Below are positions 1-8,196 of a DNA stretch of 64,000 nt, one piece after another (the first letter of the stretch is position 1; the number at the start of each line of letters is the position of its first letter). A model generated the notes under the pieces. It made no database searches. It was not told the origin of the DNA and saw only the letters and a list, made by a program, of their open reading frames with translations. A program made the translations under genes and the position numbers. The stretch lies in NCBI GenBank assembly GCA_017432565.1, contig JAFRIW010000056.1, forward strand, positions 209,467 through 273,466. The letters run 5' to 3'. Source of the stretch: Lachnospiraceae bacterium. GTDB taxonomy: Bacteria > Bacillota > Clostridia > Lachnospirales > Lachnospiraceae.

Positions 1-1
1 C

Positions 2-718
2 CGGGACGGATACAGAAACGTCGAGTTCAACAGCTGGTATGCAGATGCGCTGACGCCTGAGCGGATCCGGATGCTCAGGACAGGCTGTGAGAACAGCGGA
101 CTGAGGCCGATTGCTTTGCATGTTGCAGCTTTCGGAGGCCGCACACAGGAGCAGATCGCCTGGAATACCGCCCATAAACTGCGCGCAATCGAGGCTGCTG
201 TTGAACTGGGCTGCAGAAGAGTTGTAGCCTCCGGTACACCGGACACAGACAGTCTGGATGCGCTGATTGAAGAACTGGAGCAGATCGCGCCCTGTGCAGA
301 GCAGGAAGGTGTACTCATCTGCCTGGAGAATCACTGTCAGAACATTCTGGCTGTCAGCGGAGATTATGAAAAAATATTTCAGGCGGTGACCAGCCCCGCT
401 GTCGGGATCTGTCTGGACGGCGGCCATCTGGAAGCAGCCGGCGAACGCATCGATGATTTCATTGATCGCGTCGGATACCGGATCAATCATCTTCATCTGA
501 AGGAGAACAGGGTCTTTGGTGAAAAGAGCTTCTGCCGTTTCGGCAGCGGCGGAACGGATCAGGCCCATATGATCGGGCGGATGAAGGAAATCGGATATTC
601 AGGATATATGTCTGTTGAGCTTTCCCCGGAAATCGGAGAGACCGGGGAAAGTATTGCTTTTACGGATGAGGACAGAACGAAAGCCATCAGGCTGTACGGC
701 TGTTATGAGGAAATGTGA
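2..718 (+). CDS. Sugar phosphate isomerase/epimerase family TIM barrel (5'-truncated)
   Basis: The reading frame is open from base 2 and enters from the left edge, so the N-terminus is missing; the first in-frame ATG at 71 is internal. The visible 238 residues look like the xylose isomerase-like TIM-barrel family (sugar isomerases, epimerases, inosose dehydratases). Supporting strings are ICLENHC with its metal-type Glu, GICLDGGH with Asp and His, INHLHLKEN, and a C-terminal SVELSPE with a final Glu, which together resemble the usual E-D-H-E metal set. It overlaps the following Gfo/Idh/MocA gene by the TGATG junction at 716-720, so the two are translationally coupled and probably act on the same sugar. 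Substrate unknown. Confidence 0.8.
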   Translation, partial: RDGYRNVEFNSWYADALTPERIRMLRTGCENSGLRPIALHVAAFGGRTQEQIAWNTAHKLRAIEAAVELGCRRVVASGTPDTDSLDALIEELEQIAPCAEQEGVLICLENHCQNILAVSGDYEKIFQAVTSPAVGICLDGGHLEAAGERIDDFIDRVGYRINHLHLKENRVFGEKSFCRFGSGGTDQAHMIGRMKEIGYSGYMSVELSPEIGETGESIAFTDEDRTKAIRLYGCYEEM

Positions 719-1704
719 TGAAAGCACTGATGATCGGAGCCGGCGGCATAGCGCACCAGCATCTGAAAGCGCTGAAGACGCTCGGCACGGAGATTTACGG
801 AATCTATGATCTGGATCCGGCTAAAGCCGCGGCACTGGCGGCACAGTACGGAACACAGGCTTTTTCAGAGATCGGGGATAAGCTGCAGAATGCGGATGTG
901 ATCTTTCTGCTCACACCGCCGTCCACGCGCCTTGCCTATCTGCGTCAGATCGCCGGAAAATGCAGGAACGTCTTTATGGAGAAACCGCTCGCGATCACGG
1001 TGGAAGATGCGCTGGAGATGGAAAAGCTGGAGCAGGAATACGATATGAACTGCATGGTAGGCTTTACACAGCGCTTCCGGGAGGGCTACCGCCTCCTGAA
1101 GGGTCTGCTGGACCGGGGAGAGCTGGGCGAGATCGTACAGACTGTTGTTGTGCGTATCGGGCCGGGGCCGGGATCGGACGGAAATCTTGCGAGCAGCTGG
1201 AGGACAGATCCGGATTATGTCTGCGGTATGAGTATCGAGTCACTGTCACATGATATTGATTTTGTGCAGTCGCTGGCGGGTGAGATCGTCAGCGTGCGGG
1301 GCAGGACGAAAGGAACCGTCGCACAGCTTGCGCAGTTTGACAACAACTCCGACGCCGTTCTGAGTTTTGCCTCCGGCGCCATCGGCAGTATCACCTGCAG
1401 CTGGAGCAGTGCACTTGCCTATACCATGAAAGGAATCATCGGGACCAGAGGGACAGCATTCCTGACCGGGGATGATATCTGGGACAACACCCGGCTGGTC
1501 TTCGCCGGTCTGGACGGAAGCAGGAAAACCATTGAACTGAGTGATATTTTTAATGAAGGAGAAGGCTATCTGAATGAAGACCGGTATTTCCTGACCTGTA
1601 TAGAGAAAGGGCAGAAACCGGTGTGCGGGATCCGAACCGGAAGAAGAGTACTTGAAATTTCCCGGAAAATCTTGGAGACAGCTGCTGAAGATGCTATGAT
1701 TTGA
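718..1704 (+). CDS. Gfo/Idh/MocA family NAD(P)-dependent oxidoreductase
   Basis: Cytoplasmic sugar or cyclitol dehydrogenase of about 328 residues, a typical family length. The N-terminus has a Rossmann motif (IGAGGIAHQH), and NVFMEKPLA carries the family EKP motif whose Lys takes part in catalysis; the remainder fits the C-terminal alpha/beta domain. I chose ATG 718, which overlaps the previous stop by one base; GTG 715 is the alternative. The substrate cannot be read from sequence. Pairing with a TIM-barrel isomerase is common in inositol, keto-sugar and rare-sugar pathways. The sensor kinase gene follows with only two bases between, so regulation and catabolism appear to share a transcript. 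Confidence 0.85.
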   Translation: MKALMIGAGGIAHQHLKALKTLGTEIYGIYDLDPAKAAALAAQYGTQAFSEIGDKLQNADVIFLLTPPSTRLAYLRQIAGKCRNVFMEKPLAITVEDALEMEKLEQEYDMNCMVGFTQRFREGYRLLKGLLDRGELGEIVQTVVVRIGPGPGSDGNLASSWRTDPDYVCGMSIESLSHDIDFVQSLAGEIVSVRGRTKGTVAQLAQFDNNSDAVLSFASGAIGSITCSWSSALAYTMKGIIGTRGTAFLTGDDIWDNTRLVFAGLDGSRKTIELSDIFNEGEGYLNEDRYFLTCIEKGQKPVCGIRTGRRVLEISRKILETAAEDAMI

Positions 1705-1706
1705 TT

Positions 1707-3491
1707 ATGCTGAAAACCATCAAGGGGAAAATTGTAGTCTACTTCACGGTTGCATTTGCGGTTGTGATCATAGCCTTCCTGAGTGTTTTCTACGTGACAT
1801 CCTACCGTGCACAGCGTGAACAGGTCATCTCCGACAGCCGGGATACTCTGGAGTATCTTCAGGGTAATACGAACCGGATGCTGGAGCGCTGTGAGAATTT
1901 GTCCGACAGTATCTATTTCAACAGAAATATCGCCCGGGTTCTGCTCCGGGATTACAGTGTGCCGAACGGACCGAAGCTGGACCGGGATCTTTCTGTTGCG
2001 ATCGAAGATCTTTCCACTTATCTTGAATATGACAGTATATCCAGGTATGCGTCCTGCATTATTGTGCACGGTCAGAACGGGCGCAACATCCGGTACGGGG
2101 CTGATGCGGATTATTTCAGCATCAGCAGTCTGGAAGAGCAGACCTGGTTTGCGGAAAACAAAGACAGCAGCACCGCTGTCTTTCTGCCTGTCATTGAAAG
2201 CAATTCCCCGAATACGACTTCGAAACAGTATATTCCGCTTCTGCGCAGAGAGATCTCTCTGGATTCGCACAAAACGATCGGATGGCAGCTGATCGGTATC
2301 ACCACAGCCATCGTCAGCGATGCCATTTCCGACTATCCTTTCGGAAACGCGGATCTTCTGCTGGTTTATGACCGGAGCGGGCAGTGCATTTACTGCAGCC
2401 GTGATGTACTGAGCCGGGAAGAATGCAGTCAGATCCTTGAAGACGCTGTTCAGAGAGAGCTGACAGGGGTTGTCTCCTTGGACGGAAGCAGATGGCTTTC
2501 CGTCAGGGACACTTCTGCGTACACCGGACTGACTATGCTGCTTCTGATCGATTACGGATCCTTCCGCAGAGAGTCCGCTTCGCTTGTCAGGTCGGTGATC
2601 ATGCTGCTGATTACTCTGATGGTCGGCGCAGTCCTGATGACGCTGGTTCTTTCCAGCTTTCTCACCCAGCCCATTCTGCGGATGATTCAGGCGACCGTCC
2701 GAATTTCCGGAGGTGATTTTTCCACAGACCCGGAACTGGAGAGTAATGACGAAATCGGTACGATGGGAAAGGCGATGAATCGTCTGGCAACCAATATGGG
2801 GGAGATGGTTGAACGGGTCCGCGAAGAAGAGCGGAATAAAAAGGAACTGGAGTACAGGATTCTGCAGAATCAGATCAATCCGCATTTTGTCTATAATGTG
2901 CTGAATTCGATCAAAGTCATGGCGCAGCTGCAGGGAGCGGACAACATCTGTAAACTGATTGACAGTTTCGGAGGCCTTCTGAAGGAGGTCAGCAAAGGAG
3001 TCAATGACCGTGTGACGGTGCGGGAGGAATTTGATCTGGCGGAAAAATTTGTGTTTATCCATAAGCTGCGCCGCAAAGGTCTGATCGAATCTTCATATGT
3101 CATTGAGCCGGGCTGCGAAGAGTGCCTGGTCATCAAGTTCTTACTGCAGCCCCTTCTGGAAAACGCTATCATTCACGGATTCGAGGGGAAGCGCGGTATG
3201 TGCGAACTGAGAGTGGAGGCGCACAGGGACGGGGATAATCTGGAGCTTTCGATTTTTGACAACGGCATCGGCATGACACAGGAGGAAATTGACGCCCTGA
3301 TGGAGGGGCGTACAGGAAAAAGCGGCCGGTATAATTCTGTCGGTGTCCAGAATGTACAGGAACGGATCCGGATGATGTACGGAGAACAGTACGGAATCCG
3401 GTACAGCAGCGTGAAAGGGGAGTTTACGCGTGTGACCGTGCTCCTTCCGCTTGAATATGTACAGACAGCAGAGGTTGAAGAGAATGTATAA
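1707..3491 (+). CDS. YesM-like sensor histidine kinase
   Basis: Membrane sensor kinase of the LytS/YesM class, 594 residues. A transmembrane helix lies near residues 7-30, then an extracellular sensing region to about residue 290, a second helix (VIMLLITLMVGAVLM), a HAMP linker, and a His_kinase domain with NPHFVYNVLNS in which His393 is the likely phosphoacceptor. A HATPase domain follows with LLENAIIHGFEG (N box) and DNGIGM (G1 box). ATG 1707 is preferred over the upstream TTG at 1701. It overlaps the response regulator by 8 bases. In Firmicutes such pairs usually control adjacent carbohydrate ABC transporters, which fits the importer beginning at 5768. The signal is not known. Confidence 0.92.
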   Translation: MLKTIKGKIVVYFTVAFAVVIIAFLSVFYVTSYRAQREQVISDSRDTLEYLQGNTNRMLERCENLSDSIYFNRNIARVLLRDYSVPNGPKLDRDLSVAIEDLSTYLEYDSISRYASCIIVHGQNGRNIRYGADADYFSISSLEEQTWFAENKDSSTAVFLPVIESNSPNTTSKQYIPLLRREISLDSHKTIGWQLIGITTAIVSDAISDYPFGNADLLLVYDRSGQCIYCSRDVLSREECSQILEDAVQRELTGVVSLDGSRWLSVRDTSAYTGLTMLLLIDYGSFRRESASLVRSVIMLLITLMVGAVLMTLVLSSFLTQPILRMIQATVRISGGDFSTDPELESNDEIGTMGKAMNRLATNMGEMVERVREEERNKKELEYRILQNQINPHFVYNVLNSIKVMAQLQGADNICKLIDSFGGLLKEVSKGVNDRVTVREEFDLAEKFVFIHKLRRKGLIESSYVIEPGCEECLVIKFLLQPLLENAIIHGFEGKRGMCELRVEAHRDGDNLELSIFDNGIGMTQEEIDALMEGRTGKSGRYNSVGVQNVQERIRMMYGEQYGIRYSSVKGEFTRVTVLLPLEYVQTAEVEENV

Positions 3492-5112
3492 GGTACTGCT
3501 TGTTGATGATGAAATGCTGGTGAAGCTCGGTATCCGTTCTATTCTGGACTGGAGTGATGAAGGCTTCGAAATTGCCGGGGAGGCGTCAGGAGGAAAAGAA
3601 GGTGTTCAGATGGCACTTGCCCTGCAGCCGGATCTGATTATTTCCGATATCGCGATGCCGGAGATGGATGGCATCGAGATGCTGGAAGAGATCAAGAAAA
3701 ACGGGCTGGATCCGGTTTTTGTCGCGCTCAGCAGCTATGATCAGTTTGAACTGGTCAAGCGGGCTATGAAGGCAGGTGCGAGAGATTACCTTCTGAAGCT
3801 GAAAATCAACGCGGATTCTCTGCATGAGCTGCTTCAGGGCATCCGGGAAGACCTCGACAGGAAAAACCTGCAGAACCGGCTCAGCGCCGGTGCGGTTTCC
3901 GCGCAGGAAGAGGAGGAGCTGGGGCGTCTGTATTATTACAATCTGATGCTCGGGGAGGACATCGCCCAGATGCCGTCTTCGTACTGGTTTCATACGGCCG
4001 GCGCCGCACGGGTCTGCTATATCGCGACGGATTCACTGCGGCTTCAGGCCCAGAAGACGGAAATGGAGCGGAAAATCTATGGCAGAACCATCCGGGCACT
4101 GATCACAGAGATCTGCCGTGAATTTCAGGATGCCTATTGTATCGACTGGGGAAACGGAATTTTTGTCGCCGTGATTGCGGATGACGGGAGAAACAGGACA
4201 GAGGAACTGGAGCAGATGGCTACAGCCATCATGAACTCGCTTGATAATTACGGAAACCTGCAGTCCGCCATCGGATTCAGTGCTCCCGCCCCGGAACCGG
4301 CCATGATGAAGCGGGCCTTTCAGATGGCCAGGCAGATCCGGGAGGAACTGCGTTATCAGGGGTACGGCAAAATCCGGTTTTACGAGGAACTGTCGGAAGA
4401 GCAGACAAGAATGGAAATGGAGCGGGAGCCTGCTGATCTGGTGGATCTGGATCATCTCACCCACCTGTGCGAGACGCTTTCGGGAGGCGAATTCTCCAAT
4501 TATGTCAGCGGCTTCAATTACCGCATCCGAAGTGATCATCTGTCGCTGGAAAATGCGGCATTTCAGAGCGCCAAAATGATCTGTATCATGGAAGAGCATC
4601 TGAAGGTCAACTGGAGAGACCGCGCAATTCCGACCGATGCGGGTATCATTCTGCAGCGGATTTACCGCGCGGAGACTGTGGATGAAATTATCCGCTGCAA
4701 CCGCGAATACAGCATTCAGGTGGAAATGTTCTTCGATGAATTCGGCGGAGGGGATGCAGGCCGTCTGGTCCGGGATGCAAAACAGTACATCAAGGATCAC
4801 ATCACGGAGCCGATCAGCTTAAAGGATGTGGCGGCGGCCATGAATGTGAGCCCCAGCTATCTCAGCACAGTCTTTTCCCGGACGGAGGAGACATCGCTGA
4901 CCAATTACATCAATAAGAAAAAGATCCAGAAGGCACAGCACATGCTCGTCAAAGAGCGCCTGAAGATCTATGAAGTGTCAATGATGCTCGGATTTGAGAG
5001 CGCCGGTTATTTTGCAAAAGTATTTAAAAAATACGCGGGATGTACGCCGAGTCAGTATCTGGAAGGCCGTCAGGATCCGGGACGGGACAGCAGTTCCGAT
5101 GCATCTGAATGA
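3484..5112 (+). CDS. YesN-like response regulator with AraC-type DNA-binding domain
   Basis: Cytoplasmic transcription factor of 542 residues and partner of the upstream kinase. The N-terminal receiver has the acidic pair in LLVDDE and phosphoacceptor Asp55 in LIISDIAMPEMDG. A long central linker of the YesN type follows. The C-terminal roughly 100 residues form an AraC/XylS double helix-turn-helix (ISLKDVAAAMNVSPSYLS, then YEVSMMLGFESAGYFAKVFKK). I chose ATG 3484 because it starts directly at the receiver domain; the ATG at 3451 would add 11 residues from inside the kinase gene. A terminator-like hairpin follows at 5210-5240. It probably activates the transporter operon that starts downstream. 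Confidence 0.92.
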   Translation: MYKVLLVDDEMLVKLGIRSILDWSDEGFEIAGEASGGKEGVQMALALQPDLIISDIAMPEMDGIEMLEEIKKNGLDPVFVALSSYDQFELVKRAMKAGARDYLLKLKINADSLHELLQGIREDLDRKNLQNRLSAGAVSAQEEEELGRLYYYNLMLGEDIAQMPSSYWFHTAGAARVCYIATDSLRLQAQKTEMERKIYGRTIRALITEICREFQDAYCIDWGNGIFVAVIADDGRNRTEELEQMATAIMNSLDNYGNLQSAIGFSAPAPEPAMMKRAFQMARQIREELRYQGYGKIRFYEELSEEQTRMEMEREPADLVDLDHLTHLCETLSGGEFSNYVSGFNYRIRSDHLSLENAAFQSAKMICIMEEHLKVNWRDRAIPTDAGIILQRIYRAETVDEIIRCNREYSIQVEMFFDEFGGGDAGRLVRDAKQYIKDHITEPISLKDVAAAMNVSPSYLSTVFSRTEETSLTNYINKKKIQKAQHMLVKERLKIYEVSMMLGFESAGYFAKVFKKYAGCTPSQYLEGRQDPGRDSSSDASE

Positions 5113-5119
5113 AAAACAC

Positions 5120-5160
5120 AAAAAATTGCACAAAATAAAAAAATAGTGCATATTTTTATG
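5120..5160 (+). promoter_or_regulatory. AT-rich candidate control region before the transport operon
   Basis: This AT-rich gap contains repeated GCAC/GCATA words and a spaced inverted repeat, TGCATA-TTTT-TATGCA, near 5147-5162. A weak promoter-like pair, TTGCAC at 5126 and CATATT at 5149 with 17 bases between, overlaps it. Sites like these could bind the AraC-type regulator encoded just upstream. A hairpin at 5210-5240 lies between this region and the next gene, so any transcript started here would have to pass it. This is a guess from base composition and symmetry only. Confidence 0.3.
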
Positions 5161-5209
5161 CATAACGCACAAAGAAACTGAAGATACCACAAAAATGTTG
5201 GACAGAATC

Positions 5210-5240
5210 ACAAAAGAGTCGCTTCATGCGGCTCTTTTGT
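5210..5240 (+). terminator. Rho-independent terminator after the two-component genes
   Basis: A 13-base-pair stem (arms 5210-5222 and 5228-5240, one G-U pair) closes a TTCAT loop and is followed by CTTGTT. The A-rich left arm and T-rich right arm could make it work in both directions. It separates the regulator genes from the transport and catabolic genes. Confidence 0.75.
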
Positions 5241-5287
5241 CTTGTTAGAATGAGAGCATCAGAGGTCTGTATGAAAGGAGGTGTACA

Positions 5288-5719
5288 ATGACCAAATTTG
5301 AAGGATTTGAACTCGGAAGAGTGATCATCCTGAACCTGAAGAGAGGAGATCTGCTGCTGGAGACCATTGAAGAAGAACTGGCCAAAAGCGGGATCAGAAA
5401 CGCACTGCTCACCAGCGCGATCGGATCCATGCAGAAGGTCGTCCTTCACCGCGTCATCGGGAAAGGCAGAGAGCCGGAGGATGAGTATATTACTCTGGAG
5501 AATCCCATGGAGCTTGCTTCTCTGCAGGGCGTGGTGCTCGACGGAAAAGCTCATTTCCATATGGTGGTCTCGGATGTACATGAGGCATATACCGGCCATC
5601 TGGAGCCCGGCACGACAGTTCTGTATCTGTGCGAGATCTCGCTGGTCGAGCTGAAGGGTGTGTCCCTCTGCCGGAAATTAAACGAGGATAACATTGGTAT
5701 GATTGTTGAGAAAGATTGA
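5288..5719 (+). CDS. PPC (DUF296) domain protein
   Basis: Small single-domain protein of 143 residues of the plants-and-prokaryotes-conserved (PPC/DUF296) family. The domain core is visible as the GDLLLETIEEELAKSGIRNA helix region, LTSAIGSMQ, and the late HFHMVVSD...GHLEPGTTV segment with conserved His residues. The start has a strong AAAGGAGGT ribosome site. Bacterial PPC proteins are often placed with metabolic genes, and their biochemical role is poorly known; DNA binding is shown mainly for the plant AT-hook versions, and no AT-hook is present here. It is the first gene after the regulators and lies 48 bases before the binding-protein gene. Confidence 0.8.
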   Translation: MTKFEGFELGRVIILNLKRGDLLLETIEEELAKSGIRNALLTSAIGSMQKVVLHRVIGKGREPEDEYITLENPMELASLQGVVLDGKAHFHMVVSDVHEAYTGHLEPGTTVLYLCEISLVELKGVSLCRKLNEDNIGMIVEKD

Positions 5720-5767
5720 TCCTTCTCAGCAATAAATATAGCAAAACACAAAAAGGGAGGTAAAAGG

Positions 5768-7189
5768 ATGAAAAGAAAAATTTTGGCAGTGATCCTCACG
5801 GGTGTGATGGCAGCAACCGTGCTCGCTGGCTGCGCAGCTGCTCCCGCAGCACCGGCAGCACCGGCTGAGGCACCGGCGGCAGCTGAGGAGGAAGCTCCGG
5901 CTGAAGAAGCTCCTGCAGAGGAAGCTCCTGCTGAAGTGGAGGCGACCAGCGGTCCGATCACAATCAACCTGCTGAGCACCTGGACACAGGGCTCCGTGGT
6001 ACAGCCGATCGCGGAAGAGCTGATCGCGGAGTTTGAAGCTGAGCATCCCGGCGTCACAATCGTACATGATGCGCAGGCAACGGCTGACCTTCGTACCAAG
6101 CTGACCGTTCAGGCGGCTTCCGGCGAGCTTCCGGATATTTCCTGGTGCGTACAGAGCTATTCCAGAGAGTTCATGAAAGACGGACTGATCATCGACTGGA
6201 AAGAGATTGCTGAGGCTGATCCGGAGTGGAAGGCACAGTTCAGCGATGCTGTCTGGGCAGGCCTGACAGAACCCACCGGCGAGATCACCCTGGCTCCGAT
6301 GGAAGCAGCGATTGACTCGCTGTATTACAACGCGACCATGTTTGAGGAGCACGGATGGGAGCCTCCGACCACCTGGGATGAGTTCATTGCTCTGTGTGAC
6401 ACGATCAATGCGGAAGGAATCGCTCCGCTGGTCACCGGCGGTAAGGATAACCGCTTCGCGTGGATGGCTTCTGCATTCCTTGCAAGAGCTGCCGGTCTCG
6501 ATAACTTCAAGGCTCTCTGCATCGGCGATGCAATGGACAAGTGGGATGATCCTCAGTACGGATTTGTTGAGGCAGTCAACAAGTTCCAGCAGATGGTCGA
6601 TGCGGGCGCATTCCCGAACGGCGTGCTCGGCATGAGCGCAACCGAGGCAGACCAGATGTTCGCGAACGGCGAAGCTGCCATGTACTACGAAGGCGCATGG
6701 AAGGTCGGTAACTTCGAATCTGCCGGCGGCGAAGGCTGGACGACAGAGAATGTTCACCGTATTGACTGGCCGGCATTCACGGACTGCGCAGACGGCAATC
6801 CGGGAACGAGAGTCGGCGGCTGCTTCACCGGTCTGATCGTAAGAAGCGGCCTGGATCCGGAGAAAGAAGCACTATGCATCGAGTTCGCGAAGAAGGTCTG
6901 CTCGCCTGAGTTTGGTATTGCCTCCCAGGAAAAGGGCGGCCCGATCTATCCGGGTGTCGCAGAATATGATGAGAGCACAACCCTTCCGCTGACCAACGAG
7001 CTGATCAAGGCTTATCGTTCGGCTGACAGCTACATTCCTTCCATGGACTCCATTGCTCCTCCGCCGGTTGATCTTGCAATCAAGGGAACAGCATTCCCCG
7101 GCATCATCACAGGCGAGTTCACCGCTGAGCAGGCAGTTGCGGAAGTCCAGAAGGCTGCAGAGGACTATGTCGCAGGTCTGTCTGAGTAA
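5768..7189 (+). CDS. ABC transporter sugar-binding lipoprotein
   Basis: Extracellular solute-binding protein, family 1, 473 residues. The signal peptide ends in a lipobox LAGC with lipidated Cys22. An Ala/Pro/Glu-rich tether of about 35 residues follows, then the binding fold (INLLSTWTQGS...; PTTWDEFIALCD; MFANGEAAMYYEGAWKVGNF are typical of oligosaccharide-binding members). It captures substrate at the outer membrane face and delivers it to the two permeases encoded next. A GGGAGG ribosome site precedes ATG 5768. A strong stem-loop just after the gene could protect its mRNA and let it be made in excess over the permeases. Substrate unknown; the beta-mannosidase downstream suggests a mannoside. 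Confidence 0.93.
   Translation: MKRKILAVILTGVMAATVLAGCAAAPAAPAAPAEAPAAAEEEAPAEEAPAEEAPAEVEATSGPITINLLSTWTQGSVVQPIAEELIAEFEAEHPGVTIVHDAQATADLRTKLTVQAASGELPDISWCVQSYSREFMKDGLIIDWKEIAEADPEWKAQFSDAVWAGLTEPTGEITLAPMEAAIDSLYYNATMFEEHGWEPPTTWDEFIALCDTINAEGIAPLVTGGKDNRFAWMASAFLARAAGLDNFKALCIGDAMDKWDDPQYGFVEAVNKFQQMVDAGAFPNGVLGMSATEADQMFANGEAAMYYEGAWKVGNFESAGGEGWTTENVHRIDWPAFTDCADGNPGTRVGGCFTGLIVRSGLDPEKEALCIEFAKKVCSPEFGIASQEKGGPIYPGVAEYDESTTLPLTNELIKAYRSADSYIPSMDSIAPPPVDLAIKGTAFPGIITGEFTAEQAVAEVQKAAEDYVAGLSE
5829..5945 (+). repeat. Ala/Pro/Glu-rich repeats in the lipoprotein tether
   Basis: Imperfect direct repeats such as GAAGCTCCTGC(T/A)GA encode APAAPAAP then EEAPAEEAPAEEAPAE. This is a flexible, negatively charged spacer between the lipid anchor and the binding domain. 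Such tracts can vary in length by slippage. Confidence 0.75.
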
Positions 7190-7240
7190 GCAGACACGAA
7201 AGCAGACTTAATCAGTCTGGCATATTGATCGAAAGATCCG

Positions 7241-7268
7241 GTTTCAGCTGCCTTCGGGCAGCTGAAAC
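7241..7268 (+). other. Intra-operon UUCG stem-loop after the binding-protein gene
   Basis: A perfect 12-base-pair stem (7241-7252 with 7257-7268) closes a UUCG tetraloop. What follows is TTTAAAAAA, not a run of T, so it is more likely an mRNA-stabilising or partly terminating element than a full terminator. Hairpins at this place are common between binding-protein and permease genes. Confidence 0.75.
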
Positions 7269-7312
7269 TTTAAAAAAACTGAGTAAACACTAAGAAAAGA
7301 CAGGAGGTGCGC

Positions 7313-8179
7313 ATGAAAGCGAAACAGAAAGAAACGGTATCTACCTCCGGAAATATTATGGGAAGAGGTACCAGGATCTTCCTCTATGTTACCCTGACGA
7401 TTGCCGCGCTGGCAGTCATCCTGCCGCTTCTGTGGCTTTTACTGGCGTCGCTGAAGACCCGGCAGGATCTGACACGTAATACCTGGGGACTTCCGCAGAC
7501 CTGGGAGTTCAAAAACTATTATCTGGCGTGGACCGGTTCCAGAATCCCGAGATATATGATTAACAGTATCCGGGCAACATTTCTGTCCATTGTCCTGACT
7601 GTTGTTCTGTCCACACCGGTCAGCTTTGTCGTATCACGTTTTCGGTTTAAAGGGAACAACCTGCTGTATCTGTTTTTTATCGCCGGAATGATGATTCCGA
7701 TTCATTCGACTGTTATCCCGATCTATACCATGGTCGGAGACCTGAATATGAAAAATAACCTGGAGGTGCTCAGTCTTATTTACGGAGCTTACCGTATCCC
7801 GGTTTCGATCTTTATTCTGGAGGGCTTCATGAGCGGGATTCCGCGGGAGCTGGAGGAGTGCGCCGTCATTGACGGGGCGACGGTCTGGGACATTTTCTTC
7901 AGAGTCATCGCGCCGCTCTCCCGCGACGGAATTGTAACGATAGCAATTCTGACGGTTCTGTCCTCCTGGAATGAGCTGCTGATCTCGATGCTGCTGATCA
8001 GCAACTCGCTGCTGAAAACGCTGCCGACCGGTCTGATGGGATTTATTACAGACTATAACTCGGAGTATACACAGCTGGCCGCCGGAATCATGATTGCGAT
8101 CATTCCGCCGATCATTTTCTACATGTTTGCACAGGAAAAGATTGAAAAGGGCATGATCGCCGGTGCCGTAAAGGGCTGA
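7313..8179 (+). CDS. Carbohydrate ABC transporter permease (MalG/UgpE type)
   Basis: Inner-membrane permease of 288 residues with six predicted helices, the first at about residues 20-45 (LYVTLTIAALAVILPLLWLLLASL). The cytoplasmic EAA loop that docks the ATPase is visible as IPRELEECAVIDGATVWDIF. The C-terminus EKGMIAGAVKG is typical of MalG-type subunits. AGGAGG ends five bases before ATG 7313, so this start is preferred over GTG 7307. It pairs with the MalF-type permease that follows. The order here (G-type before F-type) is the reverse of the common arrangement, and no ATPase gene is present, so a shared MsmK/UgpC-type ATPase must be encoded elsewhere. Confidence 0.93.
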   Translation: MKAKQKETVSTSGNIMGRGTRIFLYVTLTIAALAVILPLLWLLLASLKTRQDLTRNTWGLPQTWEFKNYYLAWTGSRIPRYMINSIRATFLSIVLTVVLSTPVSFVVSRFRFKGNNLLYLFFIAGMMIPIHSTVIPIYTMVGDLNMKNNLEVLSLIYGAYRIPVSIFILEGFMSGIPRELEECAVIDGATVWDIFFRVIAPLSRDGIVTIAILTVLSSWNELLISMLLISNSLLKTLPTGLMGFITDYNSEYTQLAAGIMIAIIPPIIFYMFAQEKIEKGMIAGAVKG

Positions 8180-8196
8180 GAACAGGAGGGGGCAAA

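Noticed and set aside
1566..3062. 498-codon open frame on the - strand across the Gfo/Idh and sensor kinase genes
   Set aside because: It spans two unrelated + strand genes and shows no protein family; shadow frame.
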